A DNA stretch of 8,257 nucleotides from an uncultured Collinsella sp. (GTDB lineage Bacteria > Actinomycetota > Coriobacteriia > Coriobacteriales > Coriobacteriaceae): NCBI GenBank assembly GCA_900548075.1, contig URJD01000072.1, positions 1 to 8,257 of the forward strand, written 5' to 3'. A program made the position numbers and the translations under genes. Positions 1 to 5,504 of the stretch are shown piece by piece (position 1 is the stretch's first letter; each line of letters begins with the position of its first letter). The notes beneath the pieces are model-generated. The model searched no databases, was not told the DNA's origin, and saw nothing but the letters and a program-made list of their open reading frames with translations.

Positions 1-235
1 CACCAAAGTTAAGGCTGTCGGCCGAAAGACGCTTCTCGGCGAGCTCGAAGGAGCTACGGGTGCGCGTCGAGGGCTCGTTGAACATGTTGACGATGGTCTT
101 GCCCTTGAGCGTGGGGACCTTCTTGATCGCACGCTCGTTGACCTCGGAGAACGCCTTGGCGGTCTCGAGGATGAGCTTGATGTCCTCTTCGGAGTACTCG
201 GTAATGTCGATCAGGTGCTTATGGTTGAACGCCAC
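1..235 (-). CDS. pyrB: Aspartate carbamoyltransferase catalytic chain, N-terminal part (cut by window edge)
   Basis: PyrB joins carbamoyl phosphate to aspartate, the committed step of de novo pyrimidine synthesis in the cytoplasm. Only the first 78 residues are in the window. They include the carbamoyl-phosphate loop STRTRSSFE (about residues 56-64, after NMFNEP), which is diagnostic of the carbamoyltransferase family, and the aspartate-type context 'FELAEKRLSAD' favours PyrB over ArgF. The start is a GTG at 235-233, set by a strong Shine-Dalgarno (GGGAGGTGAG, 252-243) inside the end of pyrR. Only four bases separate the pyrR stop from this GTG, so the two genes are almost certainly one transcript and probably translationally coupled. 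Control should come from the attenuator-like leader ahead of pyrR. The family call is secure; the rest of the protein is not visible. Confidence 0.95.
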   Translation of the reverse strand, partial: MAFNHKHLIDITEYSEEDIKLILETAKAFSEVNERAIKKVPTLKGKTIVNMFNEPSTRTRSSFELAEKRLSADSLNFG

Positions 236-239
236 GGTA

Positions 240-824
240 CTACTCACCTCCCAGCGGCGCGGAGCCCACGTGGGAACCCGGCGCGACGTCATTAATCTCG
301 ACAGCGGTGTGGCCGTCGACTTCCTTCATATATAGGTGCACGTTCTCCTCATGCGACGAGGGAACGTTCTTGCCGACAAAGTCCGGCGAGATGGGGAGCT
401 CGCGGTGGCCACGGTCAACGAGGACTGCCAGCTCAATGCGGCTCGGACGGCCCAGGTCCATGACGGCGTCGAGAGCGGCGCGGATGGTACGGCCCGTATA
501 CAGGATGTCGTCCACCAGCACGACGCGCTTGCCGTCGACGCTGAAGGGAATGTTGGTAGCGTGGATCGCGGGAGCAAAATTGGTCGCATAGTCATCGCGG
601 TAGAAGCTGATGTCCAGGCTGCCGAGCGGAACGTCGACGCCCTCGATCTCCTTGATCTCCTCGGCGAGCTTCTTTGCCAGAAGGTCGCCGCGCGTGACGA
701 TGCCGACCAGAGCGAGGTCTTCACAGCCCTCGTTGCGCTCGAGAATCTCGTGCGCGATGCGGGTCATCGCTCGATTGACGGCGGTCTCGTCCATGATGAC
801 CGCCTTGGGGGAAGTCGTGCCCAT
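240..824 (-). CDS. pyrR: PyrR: pyr operon regulator / uracil phosphoribosyltransferase
   Basis: PyrR binds pyr mRNA when UMP/UTP is plentiful and lowers expression of pyrimidine genes; many members also make UMP from uracil and PRPP. The 194-residue product is slightly longer than the roughly 180 usual for the family. It has the phosphoribosyltransferase fold marks: GIVTRG (41-46, the PPi-loop region), SFYRDD (73-78), the PRPP-binding motif VVLVDDILYTGRT (101-113) and LVDRGHRELPI (135-145, typical of PyrR). The C-terminal ~15 residues (after NDVAPGS) look like a non-conserved tail. The ATG at 824 has a good Shine-Dalgarno, AAGGAG (834-829). It is first in a minus-strand operon with pyrB. The preceding leader contains a terminator-like hairpin with a seven-T run, which fits PyrR controlling its own operon. 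Confidence 0.96.
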   Translation of the reverse strand: MGTTSPKAVIMDETAVNRAMTRIAHEILERNEGCEDLALVGIVTRGDLLAKKLAEEIKEIEGVDVPLGSLDISFYRDDYATNFAPAIHATNIPFSVDGKRVVLVDDILYTGRTIRAALDAVMDLGRPSRIELAVLVDRGHRELPISPDFVGKNVPSSHEENVHLYMKEVDGHTAVEINDVAPGSHVGSAPLGGE

Positions 825-863
825 CGATCTCCTTCCTCACATGTCTTGACTGCTGACACAGTC

Positions 864-907
864 AAAAAAATAGATGCCCGACCGCTCAAAGCGGACCAGA
901 CACCCAC
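864..907 (-). terminator. Leader terminator of the pyr operon
   Basis: On the minus strand a core stem CCGCT/AGCGG (894-890 with 886-882, loop TTG) can be extended through G-U pairs, mismatches and one bulge by pairing 907-896 with 870-880. It runs into seven T (870-864). It lies about 40 bases before the pyrR start, so it cannot end an upstream gene of its own; it would stop leader transcripts. The lower stem is imperfect and rich in G-U pairs, which would make it conditional. A further hairpin, TTGACTG/CAGTCAA (865-859 with 852-846), follows between the T run and the pyrR Shine-Dalgarno. Confidence 0.5.
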
Positions 908-979
908 AGGAAGGGCTGCTCTTTGGCAGCAATGTAATTCCATGTGGGTATCTCGTACCCCTTTAATGGTCACTGGATA
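864..979 (-). promoter_or_regulatory. Probable pyr attenuator leader (alternative RNA hairpins ahead of pyrR)
   Basis: Read on the minus strand, the leader holds hairpins that exclude one another. C: TATCC (979-975) with GGGTA (960-956). B: GGGTA (960-956) with TACCC (950-946), loop CGAGA. A: ACCCACA (949-943) with TGTGGGT (908-902), enclosing a second stem GCTGC (930-926)/GCAGC (919-915). T: a terminator built partly from the 3' arm of A. B blocks A, and A blocks the full T, which is the logic of a PyrR attenuator (anti-antiterminator, antiterminator, terminator). The string UCCAGUGA (977-970) partly matches my memory of the PyrR-binding loop UCCAGNGAGG, but the final GG is missing. A weak promoter candidate is TTGGGC (1042-1037), an 18-base gap, then TGTATT (1018-1013). 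The base pairs are visible; PyrR control is inference. Confidence 0.55.
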
Positions 980-1024
980 GTGTAGCCAACCTCGAGCTTA
1001 ATTGCGAGCATAAATACAGAACAA

Positions 1025-1070
1025 TCCGTAAACGGAGCCCAATGCTCCATAAACCTATATATATTTATGG
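1025..1070. repeat. Cluster of three small inverted repeats between divergent units
   Basis: Three overlapping or adjoining palindromes lie between pyrR and rpmB: TCCGT-AA-ACGGA (1025-1036), GGAGC-CCAAT-GCTCC (1034-1048) and CCATAAA-N10-TTTATGG (1047-1070, with an alternating TA centre). They could be operator sites or early-leader hairpins. No known binding motif is recognised. The rest of the 825-1275 intergenic region is the pyr leader and the rpmB promoters. Confidence 0.4.
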
Positions 1071-1077
1071 GACGAGC

Positions 1078-1106
1078 TTGAAAACCTTGGTTCGAGCTGG
1101 CATAAT
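1078..1106 (+). promoter_or_regulatory. Promoter TTGAAA-17-CATAAT, upstream of rpmB
   Basis: TTGAAA (1078-1083) and CATAAT (1101-1106) are spaced by exactly 17 bases, close to the housekeeping sigma consensus. It points toward rpmB and would give a leader of about 160 bases. No small gene or riboswitch was recognised in that leader; it holds a short hairpin CTACG/CGTAG (about 1132-1149). Confidence 0.6.
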
Positions 1107-1193
1107 CCCCTCTGCTGCACGCAAATCGGATCTACGTCCAGGGCCGTAGCGTGGGCACTATCGCCAAAAGAGGAATATCTCTGTGTAGATTGC

Positions 1194-1221
1194 GCACAGG
1201 GAGCTGCTTCTGTGCTATAGT
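1194..1221 (+). promoter_or_regulatory. Proximal rpmB promoter (extended -10) with overlapping dyad
   Basis: TGCTATAGT (1213-1221) is an extended -10 element. There is no good -35 at 16-18 bases; TTGCGC at 1190-1195 is 20 bases away. The inverted repeat GCACAG-N10-CTGTGC (1194-1199 with 1210-1215) abuts the -10 hexamer, so a bound regulator could block this promoter. It may equally be chance. Confidence 0.5.
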
Positions 1222-1275
1222 TCAGGCTTGTTTGTTAACGCGACATGTTCGTTTGTCGCCCAAGGAGGGTCAGTT

Positions 1276-1464
1276 ATGTCCAAAGTTTGCGAAGTTTGCG
1301 GTAAGCACCCCGTTGCCGGTCGCTCCATCAGCCACTCTCACCGCGTCACCAACCGTAAGTTCCGCCCCAACATCCAGCGCGTGTACGTCGTCGTCGATGG
1401 TCACCGTCGCAAGATGAACGTTTGCTCCACCTGCCTCAAGTCCGGCAAGGTTGCGCGCTCCTAA
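1276..1464 (+). CDS. rpmB: 50S ribosomal protein L28 (bL28), zinc-binding C4 form
   Basis: L28 is a small structural protein of the large ribosomal subunit. The 62-residue product shows the family pattern MSKVCEVCGK near the N terminus, then SHSHRVTNRKFRPNIQ and a basic VVVDGHRRKMNVCSTCLK. The two pairs CEVC and CSTC form a likely zinc ribbon, so this is the 'C+' form rather than the cysteine-free one. The open frame runs back to an ATG at 1228, but the start at 1276 is chosen because AAGGAGGG (1262-1269) sits seven bases ahead and the protein then begins as L28 normally does. It stands alone, with two candidate promoters upstream and a strong terminator downstream. Confidence 0.97.
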   Translation: MSKVCEVCGKHPVAGRSISHSHRVTNRKFRPNIQRVYVVVDGHRRKMNVCSTCLKSGKVARS

Positions 1465-1467
1465 ATA

Positions 1468-1511
1468 AGGTCTTACCAACAAGTACCTCGGACTCTCCGG
1501 GTCAAAGACCT
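1468..1511 (+). other. Stem-loop in the rpmB 3' untranslated region
   Basis: AGGTCTT (1468-1474) pairs with AAGACCT (1505-1511), enclosing a small hairpin CGGA-CTC-TCCG (1489-1499). It lies just after the rpmB stop and before the real terminator. It could stabilise or process the mRNA end; there is no T run, so it is not a terminator itself. Confidence 0.4.
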
Positions 1512-1536
1512 CGCGTTCATATAGAACTTACCAAAG

Positions 1537-1565
1537 GCGCCCTCCCCTACGGAGGGCGCTTTTTT
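1537..1565 (+). terminator. rpmB rho-independent terminator
   Basis: GCGCCCTCC (1537-1545), loop CCTAC, and GGAGGGCGC (1551-1559) form a perfect 9-bp GC-rich stem followed by six T (1560-1565). The mobile element begins six bases later. Confidence 0.93.
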
Positions 1566-1570
1566 GCAGT

Positions 1571-1619
1571 CATTGGGGACAGACTTAGATGAGTGTTTTC
1601 ACGCATTGGGGACAGACAT
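1571..1619 (+). repeat. Left REP-like end of the transposase element
   Basis: Two identical copies of CATTGGGGACAGAC (1571-1584 and 1604-1617, period 33) flank a near-palindrome ATGAGTG-TTTT-CACGCAT (one mismatch). Read in the same direction, the right end at 2567-2615 is an inverted, slightly diverged copy. A hairpin between short repeated guide-like words is the layout expected of RAYT substrates. Confidence 0.8.
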
Positions 1620-1660
1620 GACGCACGCATGCGGCGCACCGACTGGCTCCGGCCCCTGCC

Positions 1661-2437
1661 TCACGCAGCATCCTTCCAGCCTACAGTTGCCTTGGTCACG
1701 CTCGTGGCGCCGATACCGGTGATACGGGCAATTTGCTTAACCGTGAGATGTGCCCGCCTGAGCCTCAGCAGGCAGGCATCGCGTTCGGGGCGTGGCAGGG
1801 CTTTGAGCAGTGCAGGATCTATGCTCGGCAGAACTTCGCGCGCAACGGAAAGGGCCTCCTCATCGGGGATCCGCCGGCGTGGAAGAACCTCCATTGACCA
1901 GATGCGCCCGGCAACTTCCTCGAGATGCTCGCAATAGCAACGGGAGCCACCGACAATGTCGAGCATAGGGGCCGCATCACAGATGTCAAAGGGATCATAG
2001 CCCAGCTGATACGCCTTATAGCTTGACCAGCGGTACGCCTCGAGCGAGTCAAGCGCACCCTTCACGGGATTGAGATGAATATAGTCGAGCAGCCGCACCG
2101 CCTGCACGTCCGACTCAACCGCAACCCGCGAATAGCGATTATCAAACAGATGCCCCGTTCTCCCCGTTTTCCCGTTGAAATACTTAGCATATGCTGTCAA
2201 CGCGCACTGCATTGCCTTTGAAAGATTGTCAAATGGATCATCAATCATCAAATGGAAGTGATTGTCCATAAGGCACCAAGCCAACACCGCCACTTTATGG
2301 CATGCAAACCTGTCCGAGATGTCCGATAAGAAACGATATCGGTCAGAGTCATCTTCAAAAATAATCTGTTTGGAGTTGCCACGGTCAAAGACGTGGTAAT
2401 AGCCGGTGAGCGAAACGGCGCGGGCGCATCGAGGCAT
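1661..2437 (-). CDS. REP-associated tyrosine transposase (Y1/HUH, IS200-like)
   Basis: HUH nucleases cut single-stranded DNA at hairpin ends through a tyrosine and bind metal with two histidines. This 258-residue protein has MPRCARAVSL at its start, the fold 'YYHVFDRGN' (13-21), the HUH motif MDNHFHLMI (57-65, His60 and His62), TAYAKYFN (81-88, with Tyr83 or Tyr86 as the likely nucleophile), GHLFDNRY (95-102) and YIHLNPVKG (119-127) then YRWSSY (135-140), all typical of RAYTs. The C terminus (about 205-251) has a helix-turn-helix look (LTVKQIARITGIGATSV). A TTG at 2452 extends the frame, but the ATG at 2437 is preferred because AAAGGAGAG (2449-2441) precedes it. That site is also the arm of a hairpin. 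The catalytic residues look intact. It could be an active transposase or a domesticated REP processor. Confidence 0.93.
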   Translation of the reverse strand: MPRCARAVSLTGYYHVFDRGNSKQIIFEDDSDRYRFLSDISDRFACHKVAVLAWCLMDNHFHLMIDDPFDNLSKAMQCALTAYAKYFNGKTGRTGHLFDNRYSRVAVESDVQAVRLLDYIHLNPVKGALDSLEAYRWSSYKAYQLGYDPFDICDAAPMLDIVGGSRCYCEHLEEVAGRIWSMEVLPRRRIPDEEALSVAREVLPSIDPALLKALPRPERDACLLRLRRAHLTVKQIARITGIGATSVTKATVGWKDAA

Positions 2438-2439
2438 AA

Positions 2440-2482
2440 TCTCTCCTTTCAAAACTGAACAGGCAACACCTAAAAGGAGAGA
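2440..2482 (-). promoter_or_regulatory. Hairpin hiding the transposase ribosome binding site
   Basis: In the minus-strand transcript TCTCTCCTTT (2482-2473) is perfectly complementary to AAAGGAGAGA (2449-2440), which contains the Shine-Dalgarno. Four inner pairs (one A-U, three G-U) extend the stem to about 14, with a 15-base loop (2468-2454). The stem ends three bases before the ATG. Loop bases GCCTGT (2464-2459) can also pair with ACAGGC (2506-2501) at the transcript 5' end, giving a possible pseudoknot. IS200 transposase is known to be silenced by a similar leader hairpin; here it is inferred from pairing alone. Confidence 0.72.
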
Positions 2483-2512
2483 AGGAACGCGAAATGCTGA
2501 GCCTGTGACCTA

Positions 2513-2518
2513 TTTATA
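2513..2518 (-). promoter_or_regulatory. Candidate -10 for the transposase gene
   Basis: TATAAA (2518-2513 on the minus strand, inside GGATATAAATAG) is a good -10 hexamer, predicting a start near 2506. No convincing -35 is seen at 16-18 bases (CCTGTT-like only), so the promoter is probably weak. Confidence 0.4.
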
Positions 2519-2566
2519 TCCAATGAGAGGCAAAAACAGGTCCAGAACGGCAAAATGGCAAAACGA

Positions 2567-2615
2567 TGTCTGTCCCAGATGAGTGAAAGCACTCATAGTA
2601 AGTCTGTCCCCAATG
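2567..2615 (-). repeat. Right REP-like end of the transposase element
   Basis: This is an inverted copy of the left end. GTCTGTCCC (2568-2576) and GTCTGTCCCCAATG (2602-2615) flank a perfect 7-bp hairpin ATGAGTG-AAAG-CACTCAT (2579-2596). Compared with the left end, the outer CATTGGGGACAGACTTA is identical; differences are in the loop, a one-base length change and the inner copy (TCTGGGACAGAC rather than TTGGGGACAGAC). Confidence 0.8.
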
Positions 2616-2648
2616 AGCGGGGCGATGCATTGAGCATAGTTTTAGTTG

Positions 2649-2674
2649 AAACGGTTCATTTAATTGAAGCGTTT
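2649..2674. promoter_or_regulatory. 26-bp dyad upstream of the adhE promoter
   Basis: AAACGGTTCA (2649-2658) and TGAAGCGTTT (2665-2674) are inverted repeats with one mismatch around TTTAAT. The same stretch also reads as a direct repeat, TTGAAACGGTT (2646) and TTGAAGCGTTT (2664), spaced 18. It ends about 45 bases before the -10, a usual activator position. The layout (half-sites around six AT-rich bases) resembles a CRP/FNR-type site but is not a consensus for Rex, FNR or CRP. Confidence 0.45.
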
Positions 2675-2719
2675 TAGTTTGTCTTTTACGGGAATCTGAC
2701 CGTTCACCGATTTATTTCT

Positions 2720-2728
2720 TGCTATCAT
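2720..2728 (+). promoter_or_regulatory. adhE promoter, extended -10
   Basis: TGCTATCAT (2720-2728) is an extended -10 of the same form as the rpmB one. No proper -35 lies at 16-18 bases, which fits a promoter that needs an activator. It predicts a start near 2735 and a leader of about 34 bases ending in AAGGAG (2757-2762). Confidence 0.5.
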
Positions 2729-2768
2729 GCATCTTGTAGGGTAAATCTCCGATCGCAAGGAGACACAA

Positions 2769-5417
2769 ATGGTGAAAAAGTCACCGGAAAACACTACTCC
2801 CGCAATTGTGGACAACGTAGAGGCGCTTGAGGCTAAGCTCGCTCAGATGCGAGAGGCCCAGGCGCTTTTTGCTACGTACACGCAGGAGCAGGTCGACAAG
2901 ATCTTCTATGAGGCCGCCATGGCCGCCAACAAGGCTCGTATCCCGTTGGCGAAGATGGCCATCGAGGAGACCGGCCGCGGCGTTCTTGAGGACAAGGTCA
3001 TCAAGAACCACTACGCCGCAGAGTACATCTACAACGCTTACAAGAACACCAAGACCTGTGGCGTTCTGGAGCGCGACGAGGCTTACGGCATCACCAAGAT
3101 CGCCGAGCCCATCGGCATCGTGGGCGCCGTCATCCCGACGACCAACCCCACCTCCACCGCGATCTTCAAGACGCTGATCAGCCTGAAGACCCGCAATGCC
3201 ATCATCATCTCCCCGCACCCGGCTGCCGCCAAGTGCACCATCGCCGCCGCCAAGCTCGTGCTTGACGCCGCCGTCAAGGCCGGCGCCCCCGAGGGCATCA
3301 TCGGCTGGGTCGATGTCCCCTCCATCGAGCTGACCAACATGGTCATGCGCGACGTCGACATCATCCTCGCCACCGGTGGCCCGGGCATGGTCAAGGCCGC
3401 CTACTCCTCGGGCAAGCCCGCCCTGGGCGTTGGCGCCGGTAACACCCCGGTCGTCATTGACGACACCGCCGACGTGCTGCTCGCCGTCAACTCCATCATT
3501 CACTCCAAGACCTTCGACAACGGCATGATCTGCGCTTCCGAGCAGTCCGTGACCGTCATCGACACCATCTATGACCAGGTCAAGGCCGAGTTCCAGAAGC
3601 GCGGCTGCTACTTCGTCAAGCAGGGTGCCGAGATGGAGGCTCTGCGTGCCGCCATGTTCAAGAACGGCGCCCTCGATCACCGCATCCCCGGCATGGCTGC
3701 CGCCAAGATCGCCGAGCTCGCCGGCATCGAGGTTCCCGCCAAGACCAAGATCCTGATCGCCGAGGTCACCTCCACCGACCCCGCCAAGGAGGAGTTCTCC
3801 CACGAGAAGCTCTCCCCGGTCCTGGCCATGTACCACGCCAAGGACTTCCAGGAGGCCGTCGACAAGGCTGAGCACCTGGTGCTCGCCGGTGGCCCGGGCC
3901 ACACCGCCTCTCTGTACGTGCACCCCGCCCAGGCCGAGAAGATCAGCCTGTTCGAGCACGTCATGAAGGCCTGCCGTATCGTCATCAACACCCCGTCCTC
4001 GCACGGTGGCATCGGTGACCTGTACAACTTTGGCATGAAGCCGTCTCTGACCCTGGGCTGCGGCTCCTGGGGCGGCAACTCCGTCTCCGAGAACGTTGGG
4101 GTGAAGCACTTGATCAACGTTAAGACTGTGGCCGAGCGCCGTGAGAACATGCTGTGGTTCCGCGCTCCCGAGAAGGTCTACTTCAAGAAGGGTTCCACGC
4201 CCGTCGCCCTCGACGAGCTTGGCAACGTCATGGGCAAGAAGCGCGCCTTCATCGTCACCGACCAGTTCCTCTTCAAGAATGGCAACACCCGCGCCATCGA
4301 GGCCAAGCTCGACGAGATGGGCATCGCCCACGACTGCTTCTACGACGTCGAGCCCGATCCGTCGCTGCAGTGCGCACGTCGCGGCGCCAAGCAGATGGCT
4401 CTCTTTGAGCCGGACGTCATCATCGCCGTCGGCGGTGGCTCCGCTATGGACGCCGGCAAGATCATGTGGATGATGTACGAGCACCCCGAGTGCAAGTTTG
4501 AGGACATGGCCATGGACTTCATGGACATCCGCAAGCGTATCTTCACCTTCCCCGAGATGGGCAAGAAGGCCTACTTCGTCGCCGTCCCGACCTCTTCGGG
4601 TACCGGCTCCGAGTGCACGCCGTTCGCCATCATCACCGACAAGGAGACCGGCATCAAGTGGCCGCTCGCCGACTACGCGCTGCTCCCCAACATGGCTATC
4701 GTTGACGCCGACAACTGCATGACCGCCCCGCGCGGCCTGACCGCTGCCTCCGGCATCGATGTCATGACCCACGCCATCGAGTCCTATGTCTCCATCATGG
4801 CTTCCGACTACACCAAGGGCCTCTCCGAGCGCGCTGCTAAGCTCGTCTTCGAGAACCTGCCCTCCAGCTTCACGAACGGCGCCAAGGACCCGCATGCCCG
4901 CGAGGAGATGCACAACGCCTCCTGCATGGCCGGTATGGCCTTCGCCAACGCCTTCCTGGGCCTCAACCACTCCATGGCCCACAAGCTCGGCGCTTTCCAC
5001 CACCTGCCCCACGGCCTCGCAAACGCCGTCATCCTGACCCGCGTCATGCGCTACAACGCCGCCGAGGCTCCCGTCAAGATGGGTACCTTCTCCCAGTATC
5101 CTTACCCCAACGCGCTGCACAACTACGCCGAGATGGCCAAGTACTGCGGCATCGAGGGCAAGGACGACAAGGAGGTCTTCGAGAACTTCATCACGAAGCT
5201 CGAGGAGCTCAAGGACTTCATCGGCGTCAAGAAGACCATCGCCGACTACGGTGTTGACGAGCAGTACTTCCTCGACACCCTCGACGAGATGACCGAGCAG
5301 GCATTCAACGACCAGTGCACCGGCGCTAACCCGCGCTACCCGCTCATGAGCGAGATCAAGGAGCTCTACCTGGACGCCTACTACGGCCGCGAGCCCCAGG
5401 ACTACGCCGTCTGCTAG
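2769..5417 (+). CDS. adhE: Bifunctional acetaldehyde-CoA / alcohol dehydrogenase
   Basis: AdhE turns acetyl-CoA into acetaldehyde and then ethanol, oxidising two NADH, so it balances redox in anaerobic fermentation; in known cases it forms cytoplasmic spirosome filaments. The 882 residues are near the usual ~870-890. The aldehyde dehydrogenase half (about 1-440) has ATGGPGMVKAAYSSGK (201-216), GVGAGNTPVVID (220-231) and catalytic Cys255 in NGMICASEQS. A linker (WFRAPEKVYFKKG, 463-475) joins an iron-type alcohol dehydrogenase with the NAD loop GGGSAMDAGK (555-564). The expected metal ligands are present: Asp664 and His668 in GIDVMTHAIESY, His734 in GLNHSMAH and His748 in HHLPHG. The start ATG has AAGGAG six bases ahead. 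No frameshift or missing residue was seen. Codons are strongly C/G-ending, suggesting high expression. Confidence 0.98.
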   Translation: MVKKSPENTTPAIVDNVEALEAKLAQMREAQALFATYTQEQVDKIFYEAAMAANKARIPLAKMAIEETGRGVLEDKVIKNHYAAEYIYNAYKNTKTCGVLERDEAYGITKIAEPIGIVGAVIPTTNPTSTAIFKTLISLKTRNAIIISPHPAAAKCTIAAAKLVLDAAVKAGAPEGIIGWVDVPSIELTNMVMRDVDIILATGGPGMVKAAYSSGKPALGVGAGNTPVVIDDTADVLLAVNSIIHSKTFDNGMICASEQSVTVIDTIYDQVKAEFQKRGCYFVKQGAEMEALRAAMFKNGALDHRIPGMAAAKIAELAGIEVPAKTKILIAEVTSTDPAKEEFSHEKLSPVLAMYHAKDFQEAVDKAEHLVLAGGPGHTASLYVHPAQAEKISLFEHVMKACRIVINTPSSHGGIGDLYNFGMKPSLTLGCGSWGGNSVSENVGVKHLINVKTVAERRENMLWFRAPEKVYFKKGSTPVALDELGNVMGKKRAFIVTDQFLFKNGNTRAIEAKLDEMGIAHDCFYDVEPDPSLQCARRGAKQMALFEPDVIIAVGGGSAMDAGKIMWMMYEHPECKFEDMAMDFMDIRKRIFTFPEMGKKAYFVAVPTSSGTGSECTPFAIITDKETGIKWPLADYALLPNMAIVDADNCMTAPRGLTAASGIDVMTHAIESYVSIMASDYTKGLSERAAKLVFENLPSSFTNGAKDPHAREEMHNASCMAGMAFANAFLGLNHSMAHKLGAFHHLPHGLANAVILTRVMRYNAAEAPVKMGTFSQYPYPNALHNYAEMAKYCGIEGKDDKEVFENFITKLEELKDFIGVKKTIADYGVDEQYFLDTLDEMTEQAFNDQCTGANPRYPLMSEIKELYLDAYYGREPQDYAVC

Positions 5418-5435
5418 TTTTAGCACGGTTATTTG

Positions 5436-5471
5436 CGGCGGGGGTGCACGGGTGTACGCACGCCCCCGCCG
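5436..5471 (+). terminator. GC-rich hairpin after adhE (weak terminator or processing site)
   Basis: CGGCGGGGG (5436-5444) pairs perfectly with CCCCCGCCG (5463-5471). The sequence after it is GTTGCTTCTATC, without a real T run. It may allow partial read-through into the next gene or protect the adhE 3' end. Confidence 0.5.
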
Positions 5472-5504
5472 TTGCTTCTATCGCATCGTTGAAAGGATGC
5501 AATC

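Larger units (their letters stand above)
1571..2615 (-). mobile_element. REP-type element: RAYT transposase between inverted palindromic ends
   Basis: A unit of about 1045 bases consists of a single Y1-type transposase gene flanked by two inverted copies of a ~49-bp repeat (1571-1619 and 2567-2615). It sits in intergenic DNA between the rpmB terminator and the adhE promoter and breaks no visible gene. No clear target-site duplication was seen, as expected for single-strand HUH transposition. Known relatives (REP-associated tyrosine transposases) tend to be domesticated and to spread short palindromes rather than themselves; whether this one moves cannot be judged here. Confidence 0.75.

Noticed and set aside
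336..980. Open frame of 214 codons on the plus strand opposite pyrR and its leader
   Set aside because: It overlaps a certain pyrR gene and its structured leader, shows no domain and has antisense-type composition.
1228..1275. Longer rpmB start adding 16 residues
   Set aside because: The ATG at 1276 has the strong Shine-Dalgarno and gives the normal L28 N terminus; the extension would encode across that site.
1107..1275. tRNA, riboswitch or small RNA gene in the rpmB leader
   Set aside because: No cloverleaf, known aptamer core or internal terminator was found; only a small CTACG/CGTAG hairpin.
1571..1617. CRISPR-like direct repeat with a spacer (CATTGGGGACAGAC twice, period 33)
   Set aside because: There are only two short copies, the between-sequence is itself palindromic, and the whole unit recurs inverted at the far side of a transposase, so these are transposon ends.
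2450..2452. TTG start for the transposase
   Set aside because: Its first codons are the Shine-Dalgarno itself, and RAYTs normally begin like MPR, which the ATG at 2437 gives.
2781..5426. Open frame of 881 codons on the minus strand opposite adhE
   Set aside because: It mirrors adhE almost exactly, its predicted protein is an abnormal run of Val, Leu, Gly, Asp and His, and it has no plausible domain. Highly biased C/G-ending codons in adhE remove stop codons from this antisense frame.
5436..5471. Full rho-independent terminator after adhE
   Set aside because: The stem is strong but no T run follows; kept only as a weak terminator or processing hairpin.
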